Below are positions 1 to 5,449 of a stretch of DNA of 5,449 nt, piece by piece. Position 1 is the first letter of the stretch. Every line of letters begins with the position of its first letter. The position numbers and the translations under genes were made by a program. A model generated the notes under the pieces. It had not been told where the DNA came from. It ran no database searches and saw only the letters and a program-made list of their open reading frames with translations. The stretch comes from Desulfofustis sp. (lineage in GTDB: Bacteria > Desulfobacterota > Desulfobulbia > Desulfobulbales > Desulfocapsaceae), in NCBI GenBank assembly GCA_030145365.1, contig JAQYVS010000446.1:1-5449 (forward strand), read 5' to 3'.

Positions 1-1131
1 GATCTATTCAAACGTATTGGCGGGTTTACAGGCGAGTTCGATGGTGCTCAAGATTATGATTTAATGCTTCGTCTCGCTGAAAACACCAGAGAAATATATC
101 GTATCCCTCTCGTGCTTTATCACTGGAGAGCCATAGAAACCTCGACCAGTATCGACCACGAACAAAAACCCTACGCCCATGAAGCAGGAAAACAAGCATT
201 GCAGCAGAGCCTGCAAAGAGTGGGAATCACTTCAGAAGCTGTCGATACGAGTATTAATTTTCATTATCGGCTGGTATGCCGTCAACAGAAGAAACCATCG
301 GTTTCAGTTCTATTCTTCCTGGATAATCAGAGGGGAGTCGATGGGGACCGCACTGAATGGTTGCGAGGTAAAACCAGATATGAAAATTGCAGTATAACAT
401 TATTGCCCGATTCTTTTTCGGCTTATCAGCAACAACCTGACAAAACCAATTTAGAGAATTCTGCCAAAGCCAGTTTGCCTTGCAAGGCAGAGATAATTCA
501 GAACGCCATATTGAACTCCAGCGCGGACTATATTGCTCTACTCGCTTACGGTGCTGAAGATCTGAACCCTGACTGGCTGGATGAATTGGTTGATTCATTG
601 CAGATTGATGACAACATCGGAATTGTTTGTGGGCGTGTCAGCTACAATGATGATGATGGTCGGTCATATGCTGTTGCAGATACAGGTGATAGCTCGGCTT
701 CATATTTCGTTTCTTTTCTGTCTTCTGCCAGCAAGCATCAGAACGGTCTGCATAACCTGCAGTTTGTGTATGGGTGCGACTGGCAGATCTGTCTGTTTGC
801 CAGGTCTGTAATTAATGAACTGGGTGGATTTGATACGAAGCATTTTCCGAACACAATGGCGATGGTGGATCTGTCCTACAGGGCTGCAGATACAGGCATA
901 AAAACGCTTTACACCCCGTATGCAATTGTTTCTTATGATACAATCTCCTCAATCGTCAATGAAACTGATGAGTCAATGAGAGAAGAAAAAAGACAATTTC
1001 AGATCAAACACAAAAGCAGACTGAATAGTTTCGAGCCCTATTACAACCTCGGACAATTATCTGGTAATGGCATAACAGAGAAACAATTTTATATCTGGTT
1101 GTCTGGTTCTTCTGAACAAAGAATGGCTTGA
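1..1131 (+). CDS. Tandem-domain GT2 glycosyltransferase, C-terminal part (5' end outside window)
   Basis: The frame is open from base 1, so this is the last 376 residues of a longer protein; the first ATG, at 64, is internal. Residues 1-43 are the end of a first GT2 (GT-A fold) domain: GGF at 7-9, QDYDL at 17-21 (the acceptor/catalytic acidic segment) and YHWR at 40-43, the usual close of this domain in O-antigen-type glycosyltransferases. After a linker, residues about 99-312 align by eye with a second GT2 domain: strand SVSVLFF, NPDWL after the nucleotide-binding region, GGFD at 275-278, TPYA near 305, and an EPYYN tail at 345-349 that matches the DPYYNPNLS-like ending of the family. This second domain lacks a clear DxD motif, having AYGAED at 182-187, so it may not be catalytic. 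Expected role: cytoplasmic transfer of sugar from a nucleotide donor to a growing surface glycan. Donor and linkage are unknown. Confidence 0.88.
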   Translation, partial: DLFKRIGGFTGEFDGAQDYDLMLRLAENTREIYRIPLVLYHWRAIETSTSIDHEQKPYAHEAGKQALQQSLQRVGITSEAVDTSINFHYRLVCRQQKKPSVSVLFFLDNQRGVDGDRTEWLRGKTRYENCSITLLPDSFSAYQQQPDKTNLENSAKASLPCKAEIIQNAILNSSADYIALLAYGAEDLNPDWLDELVDSLQIDDNIGIVCGRVSYNDDDGRSYAVADTGDSSASYFVSFLSSASKHQNGLHNLQFVYGCDWQICLFARSVINELGGFDTKHFPNTMAMVDLSYRAADTGIKTLYTPYAIVSYDTISSIVNETDESMREEKRQFQIKHKSRLNSFEPYYNLGQLSGNGITEKQFYIWLSGSSEQRMA

Positions 1132-1163
1132 CTTGGAGATGAAACTTCAGTAGGTACAGCACC

Positions 1164-1195
1164 GTTTCGTGCTACGCTCTTAAGTGGTACGAAAC
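1164..1195. repeat. Intergenic inverted repeat / 12-bp-stem hairpin
   Basis: Bases 1164-1175 (GTTTCGTGCTAC) pair with 1184-1195 (GTGGTACGAAAC) over 12 continuous positions, 10 Watson-Crick and 2 G-U, closing an 8-nt loop (GCTCTTAA). It lies 32 nt after the stop codon of the first gene and 50 nt before the next start, in the only sizeable gap of the window. No T-run follows on either strand, so it is not a standard intrinsic terminator. It could protect the upstream mRNA 3' end, be a REP-like palindrome, or act as a leader structure. A weaker competing helix is possible between AGCAC (1158-1162) and GTGCT (1169-1173). The structure is seen in the sequence; the function is unknown. Confidence 0.6.
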
Positions 1196-1235
1196 ACAAC
1201 AGAAACGAGCAGAGTAGATAAATTTCAGAAGACAA

Positions 1236-1240
1236 AAGGA
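1236..1240 (+). promoter_or_regulatory. Ribosome-binding site for the GT2 gene at 1246
   Basis: AAGGA lies 5 nt before the ATG at 1246. It is the best Shine-Dalgarno match before any start in the window and fixes the start of this gene. Starts further along the transcript have much weaker sites, which suggests that ribosomes load here and reach the later genes partly by coupling. Confidence 0.7.
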
Positions 1241-1245
1241 AATCG

Positions 1246-2181
1246 ATGGCTTCGCCACTGATATCAGTTGTTATACCCGCTTATAACCACGAACGCTATG
1301 TGGGGGATGCAATAGAATCCGTGTTGGATCAAACCTGCTCCGACTTGGAGTTGATCGTGGTCAATGACGGATCTACTGATAGTACCGGAGATGTTGTACA
1401 AAGTTATACCGATCCTCGTTTACGTTACTTTTATCAGGAAAACCAGGATGCCTATAACACGATCAATAGAGGAGTATCACTGGCAACAGGGCATTTTATA
1501 GCGATTTTGAATTCAGACGATATCTTTACAACGGATCGCTTGGAGCTGTTGCAAAATCACTGCCGTGAAGAAGACAAGGTCTGTACCTTTTCAGACGTCA
1601 TACCGATTGACGATAAAAACGTGGAGTTCACCGATTCTGCTTTTGGCTGGAATGTTTGGCATCAAGATAACCGAAACTTCTTCTTTTCCTGCAAGGATCT
1701 GTATACTGCTTTTTTGCACGGAAATTTCATGGTAACCACGTCGAATCTCTTTATGACACGAGAGGCTGCCAATAAAGTGGGAAAATTTTGTTCGCTGAGG
1801 TATCTGCACGATTACGATTTCATATTTCGCATGATTTCCCTGTATACTGACCGAGTATCCTATGTACATGATAGACAACTCTTGTATTATCGCATTCATG
1901 GGGGAAATACCCTCGGTGAAGCTGCTATCATCGGCAGAGAGCAGGATATGGAGTTGATCGAACGATATATGCTGGCCTCGGTTCCTGAGCAATATCACTC
2001 CCGTATCTCCGCAGGAAGTCAACGGCTGGTTGCGCTCGAACGGGAACTGCAGGCAGTTCGACACCAGCTTCAGCCTTCAGGACCGGCGGGTGTTCGACCG
2101 GCTTTTGATAATCTCAGCCAGGCCTTAAAGATCTGGGTAGGCAAGCAGCTGGGTGCTAAGACAAATGAGCCGACCCAATAA
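1246..2181 (+). CDS. GT2 family glycosyltransferase
   Basis: This 311-residue protein is a typical single-domain GT-A enzyme that would transfer a sugar from a nucleotide donor in the cytoplasm or at the inner membrane face. The N-terminus gives the family signature ISVVIPAYN at 6-14, then VVNDGSTD at 38-45 (nucleotide binding) and NSDD at 89-92, the DxD-equivalent metal/donor site. TTSNLF at 164-169 and HDYDF at 188-192 match the acceptor side and probable catalytic base region, and YRIHGGNT at 215-222 is the usual end of the domain. All key motifs look intact. Residues about 260-276 form a short charged, coiled-coil-like helix, followed by a proline/glycine linker and an amphipathic segment at about 290-303 that might touch the membrane or a partner. 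The start is set by the AAGGA site and the position of the signature. It begins a tight four-gene run. Donor, acceptor and linkage cannot be predicted; family assignment is firm. Confidence 0.95.
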   Translation: MASPLISVVIPAYNHERYVGDAIESVLDQTCSDLELIVVNDGSTDSTGDVVQSYTDPRLRYFYQENQDAYNTINRGVSLATGHFIAILNSDDIFTTDRLELLQNHCREEDKVCTFSDVIPIDDKNVEFTDSAFGWNVWHQDNRNFFFSCKDLYTAFLHGNFMVTTSNLFMTREAANKVGKFCSLRYLHDYDFIFRMISLYTDRVSYVHDRQLLYYRIHGGNTLGEAAIIGREQDMELIERYMLASVPEQYHSRISAGSQRLVALERELQAVRHQLQPSGPAGVRPAFDNLSQALKIWVGKQLGAKTNEPTQ

Positions 2182-2183
2182 CA

Positions 2184-4238
2184 ATGATCCAGCAAACCTT
2201 CTATTCACTTGAAAAGCTCGTAGAATACGGTAGACGCTGCGCCTCCGACTATCAGACAATCAGTTTCGATTTGTTTGATACCCTGCTGGTCAGAAGAATC
2301 CATGACCCCGATGTGGTGAAATTACCGGTGGCACGCTATATCGTCGATCTGGCAGGTCAGTACGGCATAATAAGATCATGGCAGGCGGTTCAGAGACTGC
2401 GGGATAAGGTAGAAAAAAATCAGCGGATTGAAACGGGGAAAAAATTTGACGATCACGAAGCCTGCTATCCCGTCTTTATGGAAGAGACGCTGAGGCTGCT
2501 CTTTGGTCAGAATTATACCCCCTCACTGCTTGATGATGTTACCCGCTATGAACTGGAAATGGAAAGCAGGATGCTGGTTCCTCGCAAACTGTTGACTGAC
2601 TGGCTGGCAAATCTCAAAGTTCAGAGTAAGCGTCTCCTGATCATATCAGATGTATATCTGCCAGCCGAGCATCTTCGGATTCTGGTGGAACGGGCAGGTT
2701 TGCTTGACCTGGTTGAAGACGTTGTTTCTTCTGCAGATACCTTTCTGGCCAAAGCTTCCGGCAAAGCGTTCCCACTCATCCAAGAGCGTTTTGAATTGAC
2801 AAAAGCATCATGGTTGCATGTAGGAGACAACCCTATTTCCGATGGATTGAGACCCGCTGAGTTTGGAATCAGTACTCTGGTACTCAAAGATGGTGAGGAA
2901 AAGTTCCGCAAAGCGATCATTAAACGATATTTTAATTACAGCAAAGGGCGTCCTTTTTATCGGGGGAGGGCGCTGCAGCAGCTGATGCTGCCGCTAGAGG
3001 CGGAAAATATTGAACGATCTGATCTTTACGTTGAAGGGTATAATTTTATAGGGCCGATGATTGGTTCCTTTGTCCAGCATATAGCAGACGAATGTAGAAG
3101 GCTTGGGCTTAAAAAGGTATTCTTTTTCTCAAGAGAGGGGCATACATTTAAAAAAGTGTGGGAGCGTTGCACTCCACTACTATTTCCTGATAATAATCTA
3201 CCTGAAATTGAATACCTCTATGTCAGCAGGATGGCACTTGCAGGAGCTAGCTGTGCTGTAGAAGGTTTAACCAAGACAAGTGTAAGTATTGCCCTATTAC
3301 CGCAGGGAAATAAAGATTTCACAGATATTGCCAGGATTTTTCAACTGGATCTGGCAGGGGTAACCCCACATCTTCAACGATATAAATTGACGGCAACAAG
3401 CTGTCTTTCTCCCCACCATGAAGGTTATGATCAGAAGTACAGTGTACGATTACTGGAATTACTGGAAGATGAAGCATTTCAGGATGAAATTAAAGTACAG
3501 GTCAGACCTGCAAGTGAAGCATTACAGCGCTACTTAATCGATATCGGCTTTTTTGATCATGATCAGGTTGCCGTTGTAGACATTGGCTGGCTCGGCACCA
3601 TACAGCGATTTCTCTATAACTCAGTCAAACACCGATCAGACTGTCCTCGATTACATGGTTATGTTTTCGGAGCCACCCGCGGGATTCCTTTTAAGGACGA
3701 TCTGAAAAACAGTTTACGGGGAGTTATCTATGACCGGGAACGTTTTGATCTGGCTGCGAGCTGCATCCTCTATAGCCGGGATGTGTTTGAAGAAGCCTGC
3801 CGAGCTCCGCATCCGACTCTGGAAAAGTATGAATTAACCGAACAGGGCTATACGCTGAAATTTCGTACCAAAGATGACGCTACCGGTCAGGCGGAGCAGA
3901 AGCAGGATGAATATTATGCTTCGCTACAGCAGGGAATCTTGGATTCAGCAGCTCCTTTTGGAGCGGCATCTGCTCTTCTTGGCTATCATTTGGAAGATTA
4001 TCGATCATGGTTCCATTACAGCCTTGCAGCAAAACTCGCCTTTCCTCATGCATCAGAAGTCACAACCATGCGCCACAAGTATCATCTGGACGACTTTCAT
4101 GGTACAAATAAACCAAAGAAAGAAAAGGTCAGGGGAGAAAAACTGCTTTGGGACTATAATCCGGCAGCACTGCGCTTCTTACCTTTTCTGCGTTTGCGGC
4201 ATTTCTGGCGTCATGTGAGAAGTGTGATAAAAAATTGA
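2184..4238 (+). CDS. HAD-superfamily protein with long C-terminal domain (COG5610-like)
   Basis: This 684-residue protein has an N-terminal HAD domain (about 24-250). Motif I is FDLFDT at 28-33 with nucleophile Asp29, motif II is LIISD with Ser155, motif III is probably Lys190 (K then F six residues on, as in KPDPxxF), and motif IV is GDNPISD at 214-220. Residues about 40-140 would be the helical cap. The usual second Asp of motif I is Phe31, as in some non-phosphatase HADs. The C-terminal region (about 280-640) has FFFSREGH at 313-320, YLYVSR at 344-349 and VDIGWLGT at 465-472. From memory these match conserved segments of COG5610 proteins found beside polysaccharide glycosyltransferases; their function is not established. 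No signal peptide or clear membrane segment is seen, so it is probably cytoplasmic; the C-terminus is basic. It starts 2 nt after the previous stop with no good Shine-Dalgarno, which suggests translational coupling. A sugar-phosphate or carrier-related role is inference. Confidence 0.9.
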   Translation: MIQQTFYSLEKLVEYGRRCASDYQTISFDLFDTLLVRRIHDPDVVKLPVARYIVDLAGQYGIIRSWQAVQRLRDKVEKNQRIETGKKFDDHEACYPVFMEETLRLLFGQNYTPSLLDDVTRYELEMESRMLVPRKLLTDWLANLKVQSKRLLIISDVYLPAEHLRILVERAGLLDLVEDVVSSADTFLAKASGKAFPLIQERFELTKASWLHVGDNPISDGLRPAEFGISTLVLKDGEEKFRKAIIKRYFNYSKGRPFYRGRALQQLMLPLEAENIERSDLYVEGYNFIGPMIGSFVQHIADECRRLGLKKVFFFSREGHTFKKVWERCTPLLFPDNNLPEIEYLYVSRMALAGASCAVEGLTKTSVSIALLPQGNKDFTDIARIFQLDLAGVTPHLQRYKLTATSCLSPHHEGYDQKYSVRLLELLEDEAFQDEIKVQVRPASEALQRYLIDIGFFDHDQVAVVDIGWLGTIQRFLYNSVKHRSDCPRLHGYVFGATRGIPFKDDLKNSLRGVIYDRERFDLAASCILYSRDVFEEACRAPHPTLEKYELTEQGYTLKFRTKDDATGQAEQKQDEYYASLQQGILDSAAPFGAASALLGYHLEDYRSWFHYSLAAKLAFPHASEVTTMRHKYHLDDFHGTNKPKKEKVRGEKLLWDYNPAALRFLPFLRLRHFWRHVRSVIKN

Positions 4239-4239
4239 A

Positions 4240-4476
4240 ATGAAATTCGTTAGAAATCCAAGATTTGATTTGTCAGGAAATCCGTTTTTTAGGGTTTTCA
4301 GGATGAATATTCTCGATAAATTTTTTCCTGTGGGAAATTTCAGCCTTGGAATAGGACTCAAACCCGGTCTCGTCCTGTTGTTTTTGCATTGGTTTGGACG
4401 CCCTCTATTTGGGCTGTTAATCCGTTTTGAACCCTATTTGCATCGTCTTTATCTAAAACTGGGCAGAAATAGGTAA
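4240..4476 (+). CDS. Small basic, partly hydrophobic protein of unknown function
   Basis: I do not recognise this 78-residue protein. It sits 1 nt after the stop of the HAD gene and ends 1 nt before the next start, and this exact fit between two real genes is the main reason to call it. It is strongly basic (13 Lys/Arg against 3 Asp/Glu) with a hydrophobic stretch at about 43-61 interrupted by Gly-Arg-Pro at 53-55, so it may lie on or dip into the membrane rather than span it cleanly. The tail at about 62-78, rich in Arg, Leu and Tyr, resembles the basic amphipathic ends of some polysaccharide glycosyltransferases, a loose visual likeness only. The start is uncertain: 4240 is coupled to the previous gene but has no clear Shine-Dalgarno, while the in-frame ATG at 4303 (57 residues) has AGGG 8 nt upstream. 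It could also be a remnant of a larger gene. Confidence 0.6.
   Translation: MKFVRNPRFDLSGNPFFRVFRMNILDKFFPVGNFSLGIGLKPGLVLLFLHWFGRPLFGLLIRFEPYLHRLYLKLGRNR
4291..4294 (+). promoter_or_regulatory. Possible ribosome-binding site for an alternative start at 4303
   Basis: AGGG lies 8 nt before an in-frame ATG at 4303 inside the small basic gene. It is a better-spaced site than anything before the ATG at 4240 and would give a 57-residue form keeping the hydrophobic part and basic tail. It is short enough to be chance. Confidence 0.3.
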
Positions 4477-4477
4477 T

Positions 4478-5449
4478 ATGAGCAATCCCACCGGTCCTAC
4501 TTCACCATCGCTTAGCTGGATCACTGCTATAATCTGTCTTCTTGGTTGTGCGTATTATTTTTTCTTTTTTTTCAATCGAGCCCACGTCGAGCTGGAAATA
4601 CAAGTTAAGCATAAGACAAGTTTTAAGCTTTATTGGGCAGATGGGGAAAATACTTTTTCAGAGAAGAGACAAGGGGTGATAAAACTTTCACCAGATCAGG
4701 AAGTATACAGCTTCTTTCTCACTAACCTTGATAACGTACAAAAATTACGAGTCGACCCATTTCAATACGCAGGTACCGGAACAATCAAGCGAATCACGAT
4801 CTCCCAGAAAGGCTTTAAACCGGTTACCATCAATTTCGAAGATCTGAAACCGCAAAATGATATAGTTGAGCACCAGATTGGCCCGGATGGTCTGAAGGTT
4901 ACATCAGAAGGGAAAGATCCATTCTTCGTAATTACTCCTGACATCATCAAAGCTTCTACCAACTGGTGGCTGGAGGCTGTCCGTTACATCCTTATCTGTA
5001 TGCTTCTCTTCGTTGTTATTCGAGGATGTTCTGCATATCGGCCAGATTTTTTATTTGTGCCTATTCTCCTTTGTCTTGTGTTAGTTCTGATCATTACCAT
5101 GGCTGATATAAGCAAACGTAACGCCCATCCTGACGAATATGTGCACATTCAAGCGGCCCAATATTATCAGGATAATTGGCTGCCGCCGAAAATTGCTGAT
5201 AAAGAGATTGAGCATACGTACAGTGCTTACGGTATTTCCCGACTCAATAATGGAGAAATTTATTACCTCCTGGTAGGCAAGTTTTATCAACTTGTCAAAG
5301 TGGTAAAAGCCAGTGATTTGTTTTTATTGAGACTGTTTAATATTTTGCTTTTTGCCGGTATCGTTCTCTACGCATCTCTCTCGGTACCTGCCCGTTTCGT
5401 TGCTATACCGTTTCTGATCTCCCCACAGGTCTGGTACATTTTCAGTTAT
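4478..5449 (+). CDS. Multi-pass membrane protein, probable GT-C / DUF2142-like, N-terminal part (3' end outside window)
   Basis: An ATG at 4478, 1 nt after the previous stop and preceded by a weak AGG at 4471-4473, opens a frame that stays open for 324 residues to the window edge. Residues about 14-32 are a first membrane helix ending in five Phe. Residues about 34-165 are soluble and beta-rich, probably periplasmic; the pattern KLYWADGENTFSE, then LRVDPF, then GTIKRITI resembles a beta-sandwich domain seen in membrane proteins of polysaccharide loci. Further helices are at about 168-184, 190-208, 283-300 and from 304 on. The loop after the third helix has HPDEYVH at 217-223, an acidic pair like the PDExxH segment of DUF2142 and other GT-C enzymes, where an acidic residue in the first periplasmic loop is catalytic. 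It may transfer sugar from a lipid carrier at the periplasmic face. Alternatives are a polymerase or an uncharacterised membrane protein. The gene is certain; the function is inference. Confidence 0.85.
   Translation, partial: MSNPTGPTSPSLSWITAIICLLGCAYYFFFFFNRAHVELEIQVKHKTSFKLYWADGENTFSEKRQGVIKLSPDQEVYSFFLTNLDNVQKLRVDPFQYAGTGTIKRITISQKGFKPVTINFEDLKPQNDIVEHQIGPDGLKVTSEGKDPFFVITPDIIKASTNWWLEAVRYILICMLLFVVIRGCSAYRPDFLFVPILLCLVLVLIITMADISKRNAHPDEYVHIQAAQYYQDNWLPPKIADKEIEHTYSAYGISRLNNGEIYYLLVGKFYQLVKVVKASDLFLLRLFNILLFAGIVLYASLSVPARFVAIPFLISPQVWYIFSY

Noticed and set aside
254..598. 114-codon open frame on the minus strand
   Set aside because: It is antisense to the tandem-domain glycosyltransferase and its translation has no family resemblance; a shadow frame.
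1128..1156. Possible promoter: TTGACT (1128-1133) with TAGGTA (1151-1156) at 17-nt spacing
   Set aside because: The -10 element matches the consensus at only two positions and lacks the final T; the -35 overlaps a stop codon. Not enough to call a promoter.
1591..2064. 157-codon open frame on the minus strand
   Set aside because: It lies wholly antisense to the GT2 gene with intact family motifs, has no ribosome-binding site that I can see, and its translation shows no recognisable pattern.
3554..3565. 12-bp perfect palindrome TGATCATGATCA
   Set aside because: It is inside the HAD-protein gene and encodes a normal stretch (Phe-Asp-His-Asp-Gln); no paired site or operator context.
3874..4218. 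114-codon open frame on the plus strand within the HAD gene
   Set aside because: It overlaps the C-terminal coding region of the HAD protein in another frame, and its composition looks like a frame shadow rather than a protein.
4528..4533. Perfect TATAAT hexamer
   Set aside because: It lies inside the membrane-protein coding region with no -35 element at suitable spacing; likely chance in AT-rich coding DNA.
4558..4573. T-rich tract as an intrinsic terminator
   Set aside because: No GC-rich stem-loop precedes it and it lies within a long open reading frame where it encodes a membrane helix.

Overview
This 5.4-kb window is part of a surface-polysaccharide (O-antigen, capsule or exopolysaccharide) biosynthesis locus. 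All five genes lie on the + strand and there are no RNA genes, mobile elements or CRISPR arrays. The gene set fits a Gram-negative bacterium: tandem GT2 glycosyltransferases, a HAD protein of the COG5610 type, and a large membrane protein with a probable periplasmic domain. Moderate GC and the gene combination would suit a deltaproteobacterial (Desulfobacterota-like) genome, but that placement is a guess from general familiarity.

Layout. 1-1131: the 3' part of a tandem-domain GT2 glycosyltransferase whose start lies upstream. Its second GT domain looks degenerate. 1132-1245: the only real intergenic gap (114 bp), holding a strong 12-bp-stem hairpin and then a good Shine-Dalgarno. 1246-2181: a complete GT2 glycosyltransferase with intact sugar-nucleotide motifs. 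2184-4238: a 684-residue protein with an N-terminal HAD domain and a long C-terminal domain of unknown function. 4240-4476: a small, very basic, partly hydrophobic protein I do not recognise. 4478 to the window end: the N-terminal 324 residues of a multi-pass membrane protein resembling GT-C/DUF2142-type enzymes, open at the right edge.

The last four genes are separated by only 2, 1 and 1 nt, with weak ribosome-binding sites at the three downstream starts. They are probably one transcription unit with translational coupling. A plausible combined role is cytoplasmic assembly of a glycan by the GT2 enzymes, with the HAD protein acting on a sugar or carrier intermediate, and the membrane protein acting on lipid-linked sugar at the periplasmic face. 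The substrates cannot be read from the sequence. The most interesting points are the degenerate second GT2 domain, the aromatic residue in place of the usual second Asp in HAD motif I, the unrecognised C-terminal domain of that protein, the unassigned small basic protein, and the intergenic hairpin.
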